A stretch of 64,000 nt of DNA from Celeribacter indicus (GTDB lineage Bacteria; Pseudomonadota; Alphaproteobacteria; Rhodobacterales; Rhodobacteraceae). This document shows positions 56,301-64,000 of the stretch, piece by piece; position 1 is the stretch's first letter, and every line of letters begins with the position of its first letter. The stretch is taken from NCBI RefSeq assembly GCF_000819565.1, contig NZ_CP004393.1, positions 372,001-436,000 on the forward strand, written 5' to 3'. A program made the position numbers and the translations under genes. A model generated the notes under the pieces. It searched no databases, was not told the DNA's origin, and worked only from the letters and a program-made list of their open reading frames with translations.

Positions 56301-57182
56301 TCAGATCAGCAGGGCGAGGAGTACGGGCAGGACCACGATCGACAGCAGGGTGGAGGCGACGACGAGGGCCGCGACCGTGTCGGAATCGGCGCCGTATTTC
56401 TCGGCCAGCATGTAGGAGGTGACGGCGATCGGCGTGGCGAGCTGCACCACGAGCACGGCGAAGGGCACGGCCTCGAGCCCGAAGGCGAGACCGGCGAGCG
56501 CGGCGATGCCTGCGCAGAGCACCGCCTTGCCGAGTGCGATCAGCGCGGCGCGGCTCAGCCCCTTCGGATGCAGCCGTGCGACTGCGACGCCGAGGGTGAT
56601 GAGCATGAGCGGGATCGCCACCTGGCCGAGAAGCGAGAGTGTGTTCATCGCGAAGCGGGGAAGGGTCCAGCCCTGCCACAGGAAGATCGCGCCGAGGGCG
56701 GTTGCCCAGACGAGCGGTTCGCGGAACGCCTTGCCGATCGAGCCGCCGCCGGCGGTGACATAGACACCGAAGGTAAAGGACCACAGTGCCATGACGGCGA
56801 AGACCACGACGGCATAGCTCAGCCCCGTTTCGCCGAAGGCGAAGAGGGCGAGCGGCAGGCCGAGATTGCCGGTGTTGCCGAAGATCAGCGGCGCGAGGAA
56901 GGTCCGCATGTCGAGGCGCATCACACGGATGAAGAGCCAGGCGGCGACGGTGACGCCGCCGTAGGCCACCGCCGCGGCGAGGGACAGGGCGGTGAGAGCC
57001 GCGGGGTCGATATCGGCCGTCACAAGCGAGGTGAAGATCAGCGCGGGCACGGAAAGGGTCATCGTGAGCTTGGTCACGAACTCGAGGCGGTATTCATGGC
57101 CCGAGCGGACCCATACGAAGCCGATCAGCGCCAGCAGGAAGACCGGCGAGACGATTTCGAGCACTGTCAGGACGAGGTTCAC
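56301..57182 (-). CDS. AEC-family (auxin efflux carrier-type) transporter
   Basis: A 293-residue membrane protein with about nine to ten hydrophobic helices, starting MNLVLTVLEIVSPVFLLALI. Typical AEC features include LIFGNTGNLGLPLALFAFGE in the first half and PIAVTSYMLAEKYGAD in the second. AEC proteins export small organic acids or similar solutes; the substrate here is unknown. No regulator is adjacent. Confidence 0.9.
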   Translation of the reverse strand: MNLVLTVLEIVSPVFLLALIGFVWVRSGHEYRLEFVTKLTMTLSVPALIFTSLVTADIDPAALTALSLAAAVAYGGVTVAAWLFIRVMRLDMRTFLAPLIFGNTGNLGLPLALFAFGETGLSYAVVVFAVMALWSFTFGVYVTAGGGSIGKAFREPLVWATALGAIFLWQGWTLPRFAMNTLSLLGQVAIPLMLITLGVAVARLHPKGLSRAALIALGKAVLCAGIAALAGLAFGLEAVPFAVLVVQLATPIAVTSYMLAEKYGADSDTVAALVVASTLLSIVVLPVLLALLI

Positions 57183-57267
57183 AGTCTGTTTCCCTATTTA
57201 GGGCCCGTCCCTTGTGGACAGGTGAGGTTCCAACGGTCTACTAACCGTTCATGGGGGTTGCAACGCC

Positions 57268-57594
57268 ATGATGTCGACACGTGCCAAGTATCATCTCGGA
57301 CAGGTGGTGTGCCACCGGCGGCACCGTTTCCGCGGTGTCGTCTTTGATGTCGACGCGAAATTCTCCAACACGCAGGAATGGTACGAGGCGATTCCCGAGG
57401 ACCAGCGCCCGCGCAAGGACCAGCCCTTCTATCACCTGCTCGCGGAGAACGAGCAGAGCTTCTATGTGGCCTATGTGTCGGAGCAGAACCTGATGGCGGA
57501 TTATTCGGGGGAGCCGGTGGACCATCCCGACCTGCCCGAACTTTTCGGCCCGTTCGAGGACGGGGCCTATCCGCTCGATTTTCAGTTGAACTGA
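57268..57594 (+). CDS. hspQ: Heat shock protein HspQ
   Basis: A 108-residue protein (107 if the second ATG is used) of the HspQ/YccV family that binds hemimethylated DNA in E. coli and acts as a specificity factor for Lon. AKYHLGQVVCHRRHRFRGVV, QPFYHLLAENEQSFYVAYVS (in parts) and HPDLPELFGPF are characteristic. It stands alone between divergent and convergent neighbours. Confidence 0.94.
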   Translation: MMSTRAKYHLGQVVCHRRHRFRGVVFDVDAKFSNTQEWYEAIPEDQRPRKDQPFYHLLAENEQSFYVAYVSEQNLMADYSGEPVDHPDLPELFGPFEDGAYPLDFQLN

Positions 57595-57611
57595 CCTGCG
57601 CCGGACCCGGA

Positions 57612-58076
57612 TCAGGGGCGGGGCGAGACGGGCATGCGGAAGCTCGTGCGGTTGCAGTGGCCGTGCCGGACGTATTCGAGATCGCAGGTCAGCGCGCGGA
57701 TGAGAAACCAGCCGAAGCCGCCTTCGGCGAGATCCGGGGTCGCGCACCCCGGCTCGGCCTGACGACCCGGCGGCGGCTCGTCCCCCGGCATGCTCCTGCC
57801 CGTGTCGAGGATCGTGCAGCAGAGGCCATCGGCGTTCCGTAACAGGCGGAGGTCGATCATGCCGCCTGCGATTCCGGCGTAGGCATGTTCGACGATATTG
57901 TTGAGCAGTTCGGCCAGAACGATCTCGACGCTCGCGATTTCGTCGCGGGCGATGCCGAGCGGTTCCAGTCCGGCACGGATGCTGCGAAGCGTGCGGCGCA
58001 CGGTGAGGGTGTTGGCGGGAAGAATGATCCTTACCCTGGTGTCGGGGGACGTCTCCGCTGTGCCCTCAGCACGCAT
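57612..58076 (-). CDS. HATPase_c (RsbW/SpoIIAB-type) anti-sigma kinase-like protein
   Basis: A 154-residue GHKL ATPase-fold protein: the N box is in VLAELLNNIVEHAYAG, followed by TILDTGRSMPG and GGFGWFLIRALT (glycine-rich lid). Such proteins phosphorylate a STAS partner and sequester a sigma factor or similar target. The start ATG 58076 lies 11 bases inside the upstream STAS gene; an in-frame start at 58103 is also possible. Its partner is surely the STAS protein; the output is unknown since no sigma factor is nearby. Confidence 0.87.
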   Translation of the reverse strand: MRAEGTAETSPDTRVRIILPANTLTVRRTLRSIRAGLEPLGIARDEIASVEIVLAELLNNIVEHAYAGIAGGMIDLRLLRNADGLCCTILDTGRSMPGDEPPPGRQAEPGCATPDLAEGGFGWFLIRALTCDLEYVRHGHCNRTSFRMPVSPRP

Positions 58077-58410
58077 CTCTGCCACGCTCCAGCGCGTCGG
58101 CAACCGAGTCGTGGATCGTGAACACGCTGTCCATGCGCGTCAGGTGAAAGACGCGCTGAACCGTCGGATGAAGGTCGGCGAGCTCGAGGCGCTGGCCCTG
58201 GCGCACGGCCTTCAGCGCGGCGACGACCGCGCCGAGGCCGGAGCTGTCGAGGAATTCGACCTGCCCGAGGTCGAGGACGATCCGCGCGGGTCCGTCCTCG
58301 CTCAGCGCGCGCATCTCGTCCTTGAACCGGATCGCACAGGCCGCGTCGATCCGGCTTTCGTCGACGCGCACGACGCGCACATTCACAAGATCCCGGTGGT
58401 TGAGTTTCAT
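58066..58410 (-). CDS. STAS-domain anti-anti-sigma factor
   Basis: A 114-residue SpoIIAA/RsbV-like protein; the phosphorylation site is in VEFLDSSGLGAVVAAL with Ser56/Ser57 after the conserved Asp. It is coupled to the HATPase gene by an 11-base overlap. In such partner-switching pairs, unphosphorylated STAS protein binds the kinase and frees its target. The PP2C phosphatase usually found with it is absent here. Start at ATG 58410 (GGGGCC-type weak ribosome site). Confidence 0.88.
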   Translation of the reverse strand: MKLNHRDLVNVRVVRVDESRIDAACAIRFKDEMRALSEDGPARIVLDLGQVEFLDSSGLGAVVAALKAVRQGQRLELADLHPTVQRVFHLTRMDSVFTIHDSVADALERGRDAC

Positions 58411-58502
58411 CGGTGGCCCCTTTGTTCCCTGCATGGGCTGGACTCTAGCCAGCATTTCTTACCAATGGGTTTGCACATCCCGGAAAAACGAAGGAGGAGT
58501 GG

Positions 58503-58982
58503 ATGGATTACAGTGCCCTGTCGGCCCGGATCGGGAGCCTCTGTGCCGGAGAGGAGGACACGGTCGCGCTGATGGCGACGCTCGTCTGCGAGGTCCACCA
58601 CAGCGACGATCGGTTCGACTGGACCGGCTTCTACCGTGTCGTCTCCGAGGGCGTCCTCAAGATCGGGCCCTATCAGGGCGGTCACGGATGCCTCGTCATC
58701 CCCTTCGACAGGGGCGTCTGCGGTGCCTGCGCGCGGAGTGGCGAGGCACAGATCGTCGAAGATGTGGAGCGTTTCGCGGGGCATATCGCCTGTTCCTCCT
58801 CGACCCGGTCGGAGCTGGTGCTTCCGGTGCGCAATGCGCAGGGCGATCTGATCGGCGTCTTCGATATCGACAGCGACCGGGCCGCGGCCTTCACCGCGGA
58901 GGATGCGACCGCGTTGCAGGACATTCTCGACCGGGTCTTTGCCAGCACCGCCGCGCCATGCTATCCGCGCGGGCATGAGTGA
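58503..58982 (+). CDS. msrC: Free methionine-(R)-sulfoxide reductase (GAF domain)
   Basis: A 159-residue GAF-fold enzyme that reduces free methionine-(R)-sulfoxide. C63, C73 and C97 (in HGCLVIP, GVCGAC and HIACSSS) have exactly the spacing of the catalytic C84, C94 and C118 of E. coli MsrC; WTGFY and SELVLPVRN are also conserved. GAAGGAGG precedes the ATG. Its end overlaps the RluA-family gene by 8 bases. Confidence 0.94.
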   Translation: MDYSALSARIGSLCAGEEDTVALMATLVCEVHHSDDRFDWTGFYRVVSEGVLKIGPYQGGHGCLVIPFDRGVCGACARSGEAQIVEDVERFAGHIACSSSTRSELVLPVRNAQGDLIGVFDIDSDRAAAFTAEDATALQDILDRVFASTAAPCYPRGHE

Positions 58983-59622
58983 CGATTACGCCCCGCCGCA
59001 GGAGCCCCTGAGCATCCTCCATGCCGATCACGAGATCCTCGTGGTCGACAAGCCCTCTGGCCTTCTGTCCGTGCCGGGCAAGGGAGAGCATCTGTCCGAC
59101 TGCCTCATGTCGCGCATCCGGGCGGTGTTTCCGGAAGCGCTGCTCGTCCACCGGCTCGACCGCGACACCTCGGGGGTGATGGTCTTTGCGCTGACGCCGC
59201 ATGCGCAGCGCCATCTGGGGCTCCAGTTCGAGAAGCGCCAGACGAAGAAGACCTATGTCGCCTGGCTCCACGGCGAACTCGCGCCGAAGACGGGGACCGT
59301 CGATCTCCCGCTCATCGTCGACTGGCCGAACCGGCCGAAACAGAAGGTGGATCACGAGAACGGCCGGCCCGCGGTGACGGAGTGGCGGGTGGTGCGGCAT
59401 GCGGAGGGGCAGACGCGGGTGCGGCTGATGCCGAAGACGGGCCGGTCGCATCAGCTGCGCGTGCACATGCTCGCGCTCGGCCATCCGATCATGGGCGATC
59501 CGTTCTATGCCGAGGGTCCCGCGCGGGAGGCGCCGCGGCTGATGCTGCATGCGGAGCAACTGCGGTTCCGCCATCCCGACGGTGGTGCGGGCCTCTCCTT
59601 CACCGCGCCCTGTCCGTTCTGA
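58975..59622 (+). CDS. rluA: RluA-family pseudouridine synthase
   Basis: A 215-residue pseudouridine synthase similar to RluA, which modifies 23S rRNA U746 and tRNA U32 in E. coli. The catalytic Asp is in LVHRLDRDTSGVMVFA (about residues 57-72); LSVPGKGEHLSDCL, KTGRSHQLRVHM and HPIMGDPFY are further family segments. The short form without an S4 domain fits RluA. The ATG at 58975 overlaps the end of msrC. Confidence 0.92.
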   Translation: MSDDYAPPQEPLSILHADHEILVVDKPSGLLSVPGKGEHLSDCLMSRIRAVFPEALLVHRLDRDTSGVMVFALTPHAQRHLGLQFEKRQTKKTYVAWLHGELAPKTGTVDLPLIVDWPNRPKQKVDHENGRPAVTEWRVVRHAEGQTRVRLMPKTGRSHQLRVHMLALGHPIMGDPFYAEGPAREAPRLMLHAEQLRFRHPDGGAGLSFTAPCPF

Positions 59623-59709
59623 GCACCCTCTCCCGGCGTCCGGAGGCGAAGATCGCCCTGTTCGCGCCCGCCGCTTTTGCCTAGGCTGCCCTGCGAAAAG
59701 GAGATTTCC

Positions 59710-60603
59710 ATGCTGTCGTTCCTGCGCCGCACCAGATCCATTTCCCGTATCGCCCTCGATCCGCCCCGGCCGTTCGTGGGTCGGGAGGGGCTGGCGCTCG
59801 TTGTCATCCTGCGCAACGAGGAGCGCCATATCGGCGAATGGGCCCGCTTCCACCTCGCGGCGGGGGTGCGGCATTTCCACGTCTACGACAACGGCTCGAC
59901 CGACGGCACGCTGGTGCAGCTCGTCGCCGCCGTGGGCGTGCAGAACGTCACGGTAATGCCCTGGGACCAGAAGCTGCGCGACGGCATCACCGGGGCGGAG
60001 ATCCACAATCAGGTGCTGGCCTATGCCCATGCCGTGCGCAATTTCGGCAGCGGGTTTCGATGGATGTCCTTCATTGACGTTGACGAATTCCTCGTCCCGA
60101 AATCCCATGACGATTTGATCTCCTGCCTTGCGCATCTCGAAGGGGAGGCGAATGTATCGCTGCCCTGGCACATGTTCGGGCGCAACGGGTTCGAAACCCC
60201 GCCGGAAGGCGGGGTCGTGCCGAACTACACCCGCCGCCATCCGGACCCGATGAGCCCGCTGAAAGGCATGTGCAATTTCAAGATGATCGTGGACCCCAGC
60301 CGGGTCACCGCGCTCAGGGTGCATTCGATCGAGACGGAGGGATCGACGGACAGCGTCAACGACAGGGGCGAGCGCGCTTCCGCCTCCGGACGGAAGGCGC
60401 CGGGCTTCTACTCCGCCGACCATATCCAGCTCAACCACTATTACACCCGCTCGAATGCCGAGCTTCAGGAGAAGATCGCGCGGGGCTCCAACATGACCCA
60501 GAACGAGGCCGACCACATGCGCCGTGTGATGCGCAAGGTCGATCAGATCGAGGCGGAGAGCATCGAGGATCTGGCGGCGAAACGGTGGTTCGCGGCGCGC
60601 TGA
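59710..60603 (+). CDS. Glycosyltransferase, GT2/GT92-like
   Basis: A 297-residue protein with a GT-A type fold: VVILRNEERHIGEWARFHLA, then HVYDNGSTDGT and the DxD motif in FIDVDEFLVP. It resembles the GT92 or related 'glycosyltransferase family 92/2' proteins of Rhodobacteraceae that modify surface polysaccharide; donor and acceptor are unknown. AAAAGGAG is well placed before the ATG at 59710; an in-frame upstream start is less likely. Followed by a strong bidirectional terminator. Confidence 0.85.
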   Translation: MLSFLRRTRSISRIALDPPRPFVGREGLALVVILRNEERHIGEWARFHLAAGVRHFHVYDNGSTDGTLVQLVAAVGVQNVTVMPWDQKLRDGITGAEIHNQVLAYAHAVRNFGSGFRWMSFIDVDEFLVPKSHDDLISCLAHLEGEANVSLPWHMFGRNGFETPPEGGVVPNYTRRHPDPMSPLKGMCNFKMIVDPSRVTALRVHSIETEGSTDSVNDRGERASASGRKAPGFYSADHIQLNHYYTRSNAELQEKIARGSNMTQNEADHMRRVMRKVDQIEAESIEDLAAKRWFAAR

Positions 60604-60632
60604 TCCCTCCTTTGTGCTTCAAATACTCAAAC

Positions 60633-60661
60633 AAAAAGCCCCGCCGGAGGCGGGGCTTTTC
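60633..60661. terminator. Bidirectional terminator between glycosyltransferase gene and pnp
   Basis: 8-bp stem GCCCCGCC / GGCGGGGC with a GGA loop, flanked by AAAAA on the left and TTTT on the right, so it can act for both convergent genes. Confidence 0.9.
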
Positions 60662-60681
60662 CTTTCCGGGAGGGACGCCGG

Positions 60682-62814
60682 TTACTCGGCCTCTTCCTCT
60701 TTCCTGACTTCTTCGCCGGTGGTCTGATCGACCATCTTCATGCCGAGGCGCACCTTGCCACGGTCGTCGAAGCCGAGGAGCTTCACGAAGACTTCCTGAC
60801 CTTCCTTCAGAACATCCGACGGGTGGTTCAGGCGGCGGTTCTCGATCTGGCTGACGTGCACGAGGCCGTCCCGCTTGCCGAAGAAGTTCACGAAGGCACC
60901 GAAATCGACGAGCTTCACGACCTTGCCCTTGTAGACCTTGCCCTCTTCCGGCTCCGCGACGATCGAATAGATCATGTCGTAGGCCTTCTGGATGGCGTCG
61001 CCGTTCGGGGAGGCGATCTTGATCACGCCGTCGTCGTTGATGTCGACCTTGGCGCCGGAGGTTTCCACGATCTCGCGGATGACCTTGCCGCCCGAGCCGA
61101 TCACTTCGCGGATCTTGTCGGTGGGGATGGTCATCGTCTCGATACGCGGTGCGTGGACGGAGAATTCGCCCGCGCCCGACAGCGCCTTGTTCATCTCGCC
61201 GAGGATGTGCATGCGGCCTGCCTTCGCCTGGGCGAGGGCCTGCTTCATGATCTCGGGCGTGATGCCTTGCACCTTGATGTCCATCTGGAGCGAGGTGATG
61301 CCATTCTCGGTGCCAGCGACCTTGAAGTCCATATCGCCGAGGTGATCCTCGTCGCCGAGAATGTCGGTGAGGATCGCGAAGGAGCCGTCATCCTCGAGCA
61401 CGAGGCCCATGGCGACGCCCGCGACGGCGGCCTTGAGCGGCACGCCCGCGTCCATCATCGACAGCGAACCGCCGCAGACGGAGGCCATCGAGGAGGAGCC
61501 GTTCGATTCGGTGATCTCGGAGACTACCCGGATCGTGTAGGGGAAGTCGGTGGCGGCGGGCAGGACGGCCTGAAGCGCGCGCCATGCCAGTTTGCCGTGA
61601 CCGATTTCACGACGGCCCGGAGAGCCGACGCGGCCCACTTCGCCGACGGAATACGGCGGGAAGTTGTAGTGCAGCAGGAAGTTCGAGCGGAAGTTGCCGT
61701 GCAGCGCGTCGATGATCTGCTCGTCGTCGCCGGTGCCGAGCGTCGTCACCACGAGGCCCTGGGTCTCGCCGCGGGTGAACAGGGCAGAGCCGTGGGTGCG
61801 CGGCAGGATGCCGGTTTCGCAGACGATCGGGCGGACCTGATCGAGGGCGCGGCCGTCGATGCGCTTGCCGTCCTTCACGACGGAGGAGCGCAGAACGGTC
61901 GATTCGAGCTTCTTGAACGCGGAGCCGAGATTCGTGTTCTCGAGCTGGTCCTCGGTGAGGCCGGCCTTGATCTCTTCCTTCACATTGGCGACGGCGGCCA
62001 CGCGCTCCTGCTTGTCGAGGATCGCGTAGGCGGCCTTCATCTTCTCCTCGCCGGCCTTCCGCACCGTCTCGTAGAGGTCGGAGTAATCCGGCGGGGTGAA
62101 GTCGAAGGGTTCCTTCGCGGCCTCTTCGGCGAGGTCGATGATGCAGTCGATGACCGGCTGGATCTGTTCATGCGCGAAGGTGACGGCGCCGAGCATCTCG
62201 TCCTCGGTCAGCTCGTAGGCTTCCGATTCCACCATCATCACCGCGTCCTTGGTGCCCGCGACGACAAGGTCGAGGCGCTGGTCGGGGTTGTTGCGCAGAT
62301 CCTGCATGTCGTCGACGGTCGGGTTCAGGATGTATTCGCCATCCTCGAAGCCGACGCGGCAGCCGGCGATCGGACCCATGAAGGGCGCGCCGGAGAGGGT
62401 CAGGGCCGCGGAGGCGGCGATCATCGCGACGACGTCGGGATCGTTGACGAGGTCATGGGAGAGAACCGTGCACATCACGAGCACTTCGTTCTTGAATCCC
62501 GGCGCGAAGAGCGGGCGGATCGGACGGTCGATCAGGCGCGCGGTGAGCGTCTCCTTTTCCGTCGGACGGGCCTCGCGCTTGAAGAAGCCGCCAGGGATCT
62601 TGCCGGCGGCGTAGTATTTTTCCTGGTAATGCACAGTGAGGGGGAAGAAGTCCTGGCCCTCTTTCTGTTGCTTGGCGAAGGTGACGTTGGCCATCACCGA
62701 GGTTTCCCCGAGGGTCGCGACGACGGTGCCGTCGGCCTGGCGGGCAATCTTGCCGGTTTCCAGCGTGAGCGTTTCCTCGCCCCACTGGATAGATTTTTTC
62801 ACTTCGTTGAACAT
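60682..62814 (-). CDS. pnp: Polyribonucleotide nucleotidyltransferase (PNPase)
   Basis: A 710-residue exoribonuclease that degrades RNA with phosphate and is part of the degradosome. Two RNase PH domains, then KH ([20 protein letters not shown] in part, about 558-577) and S1 ([31 protein letters not shown] in part) RNA-binding domains are visible. The start at ATG 62814 ([12 protein letters not shown]) is the family start. rpsO, its usual upstream partner, is not adjacent here. Confidence 0.97.
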   Translation of the reverse strand: MFNEVKKSIQWGEETLTLETGKIARQADGTVVATLGETSVMANVTFAKQQKEGQDFFPLTVHYQEKYYAAGKIPGGFFKREARPTEKETLTARLIDRPIRPLFAPGFKNEVLVMCTVLSHDLVNDPDVVAMIAASAALTLSGAPFMGPIAGCRVGFEDGEYILNPTVDDMQDLRNNPDQRLDLVVAGTKDAVMMVESEAYELTEDEMLGAVTFAHEQIQPVIDCIIDLAEEAAKEPFDFTPPDYSDLYETVRKAGEEKMKAAYAILDKQERVAAVANVKEEIKAGLTEDQLENTNLGSAFKKLESTVLRSSVVKDGKRIDGRALDQVRPIVCETGILPRTHGSALFTRGETQGLVVTTLGTGDDEQIIDALHGNFRSNFLLHYNFPPYSVGEVGRVGSPGRREIGHGKLAWRALQAVLPAATDFPYTIRVVSEITESNGSSSMASVCGGSLSMMDAGVPLKAAVAGVAMGLVLEDDGSFAILTDILGDEDHLGDMDFKVAGTENGITSLQMDIKVQGITPEIMKQALAQAKAGRMHILGEMNKALSGAGEFSVHAPRIETMTIPTDKIREVIGSGGKVIREIVETSGAKVDINDDGVIKIASPNGDAIQKAYDMIYSIVAEPEEGKVYKGKVVKLVDFGAFVNFFGKRDGLVHVSQIENRRLNHPSDVLKEGQEVFVKLLGFDDRGKVRLGMKMVDQTTGEEVRKEEEAE

Positions 62815-63023
62815 CAAGTGTATCCTGTTTGGGAGCACTCGCGGGCCCTCCCGCGTCTCCCGTTTTGCGTGGCGGCCCCATTGCCGCCGACCCCATATCC
62901 TATTTCACAACGCCGGGGTCTTCTGCGTTACGTCTCAGATGCGCAGGGCCATACAGGAAAATGGCTGTTTTGCAAAGCCATCATTGGGCCGCGCATGGTG
63001 TCGAGGTGGCGATCCGCCGGGCA
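62815..63023. other. pnp leader and upstream region
   Basis: Between pnp and the putP-type gene there are 266 bases with no gene. PNPase mRNA leaders often carry an RNase III hairpin for autoregulation, but I could not confirm one by eye. Confidence 0.3.
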
Positions 63024-63053
63024 AAGGAAAAGGGCGGACCCGGAGGCCCGCCC
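63024..63053 (-). terminator. Probable terminator of the putP-type gene
   Basis: Stem GGGCGG / CCGCCC with a 10-base loop; on the minus strand it is followed by TTTTCCTTT, about 30 bases after the stop. Confidence 0.55.
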
Positions 63054-63080
63054 GCACATTGCGTCACCTGATCGTGAGGA

Positions 63081-64000
63081 TCACTCCGCAGACGTCTCGA
63101 GCGCGCGGAATTCGCCGCGGTCCTTCGTCAGCAGGCTGACGATCACGATGGCGGCGGCGGAGGCGAGGAAACCCGGAATGATCTCGTAGAGCACCCCGGA
63201 GAGGCCGGCGGCGATCCAGATCCCCACCGTACCCGCGCCGACGACGAGGCCTGCGACGGCGCCCGCGCCGGTCATGCGTTTCCACGTCAGCGACAGGATG
63301 ATGAGCGGCCCGAAGGCCGCGCCGAACCCGGCCCAGGCGTTGGAGACGAGGTCGAGCACGCTCGAGTCCTGGTTGGAGGCGATGAGGATCGCCACGACGC
63401 CGACGAGGGCCACGGAGATGCGCCCCACGGTCACCAGTTCGTGCTCGGTCGCGTTCCGGTTCAGGAACACCTTGTAGAAATCTTCGGTGAGCGACGAGGA
63501 GGAGACGAGGAGTTGCGAGGAGACCGTGGACATGATGGCGGCCAGAAGCGCGGCGAAGAGGAAGCCGGTCACGAGCGGGTGGAACAGCAGTTCGGAGAGC
63601 ACGATGAAGATGGTTTCGGGATCTTCGAGCATGAGCCCATTGCGCTCCATGTAGGTGCGGCCGAAGATGCCGACGCCGACCGCGCCCGCGAGGGAAATCG
63701 CCATCCAGAGCATCGCGATGTTGCGCGCCACCGGTACGTCCTTCAGCGAGCGCACGGCCATGAAGCGCACGATGATATGCGGCTGGCCGAAATAGCCCAG
63801 ACCCCATGCGAATGTCGAGAGGAAGCCCAGCAGCGTCAGCCCGTGGGTCATCGACAGGAAGTTCGGGTCGACCTCCGTCGCGAGGCGTTCGGCCGCCGCG
63901 TCCACGCCGGCGCCCTGGCCGGTGGTGAGGATGACGATGGGCATGATGATGAGGGCGAGCATCATGATGCAGCCCTGCACGAAGTCGGTGAGCGACACCG
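63081..64000 (-). CDS. putP: Sodium/proline symporter-type SSS transporter (5' part beyond window)
   Basis: The C-terminal about 306 residues of a sodium:solute symporter, most like PutP. Seven or more hydrophobic helices are visible, with LGYFGQPHIIVRFMAVRS and LLAAIMSTVSSQLLVSSSSLTEDFY (in parts), the latter containing the conserved Ser/Thr sodium-site helix. The start lies to the right of the window. It probably imports proline with Na+; other solutes are possible. Confidence 0.9.
   Translation of the reverse strand, partial: VSLTDFVQGCIMMLALIIMPIVILTTGQGAGVDAAAERLATEVDPNFLSMTHGLTLLGFLSTFAWGLGYFGQPHIIVRFMAVRSLKDVPVARNIAMLWMAISLAGAVGVGIFGRTYMERNGLMLEDPETIFIVLSELLFHPLVTGFLFAALLAAIMSTVSSQLLVSSSSLTEDFYKVFLNRNATEHELVTVGRISVALVGVVAILIASNQDSSVLDLVSNAWAGFGAAFGPLIILSLTWKRMTGAGAVAGLVVGAGTVGIWIAAGLSGVLYEIIPGFLASAAAIVIVSLLTKDRGEFRALETSAE

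Noticed and set aside
60823..63189. 788-codon + strand frame opposite pnp
   Set aside because: Antisense shadow; the pnp gene on the other strand is complete.

Overview
The window is a GC-rich chromosomal segment from an alphaproteobacterium, most likely a member of the Rhodobacteraceae (Rhodobacterales). The evidence is a CcrM-type GANTC methyltransferase, a CenR-like response regulator, several small families typical of alphaproteobacteria (DUF4170, DUF3576, DUF2125), ubiquinone and lipid A/Kdo genes, and very acidic porin-like outer membrane proteins of the kind seen in marine species. I do not assign a genus. Most of the 64 kb is ordinary, densely packed chromosome with many 4-base stop/start overlaps. 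No rRNA and no CRISPR array were seen.

1-9.15 kb: a ubiTUV operon (O2-independent ubiquinone hydroxylation) faces a ubiD-ubiX pair (prenylated-FMN decarboxylase and its cofactor synthase), with a perfect 26-bp CRP/FNR-type palindrome between them. Then come a secreted MliC/META protein, ilvD, and a LacI-family regulator with a clear operator upstream.

9.15-14.8 kb: an accessory, decaying patch beside tRNA-Arg(CCU). It holds a degenerate 5' copy of the same tRNA, a frameshifted DUF4145 gene, a second frameshifted unknown gene, an intact IS3-family element without target duplication, and the scar of a catabolic cluster: a frameshifted Rieske oxygenase joined by deletion to the tail of a TRAP-transporter dctM, followed by an intact maleylacetate reductase.

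14.8-31.8 kb: an outer membrane beta-barrel protein, an unusual two-TM protein with a C-terminal winged helix, rnhB, ccrM (three GANTC sites in its promoter region), alkB, mutY, a DciA-like gene, a DsbA-type thiol oxidoreductase, lpxK-waaA, a glucosylglycerate-type compatible-solute pair (phosphatase and GT81 synthase), cysQ, pmbA/tldE and a DUF2125 protein.

31.8-44 kb: an SDR/enoyl-CoA hydratase/flavoprotein operon, a luciferase-like monooxygenase, the overlapping leuS-lptE-holA operon, a DUF3576 lipoprotein, a porin, a YggS-type protein, and ribA with an L,D-transpeptidase-fold gene.

44-64 kb: a CenR-like regulator followed by two tandem homologous ~120-nt units, each ending in a strong terminator (candidate small RNAs). 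After these come xthA, a CnoX-like thioredoxin-TPR protein, a Lon-N protein and a Trm112-like protein, an aerobic ubiquinone hydroxylase, an amidase, a DapC-like aminotransferase, ftsK, lolA, an SLT lipoprotein, an AEC transporter, hspQ, a STAS/HATPase regulatory pair, msrC, an RluA-family synthase, a glycosyltransferase, pnp, and a putP-type symporter cut by the window end.
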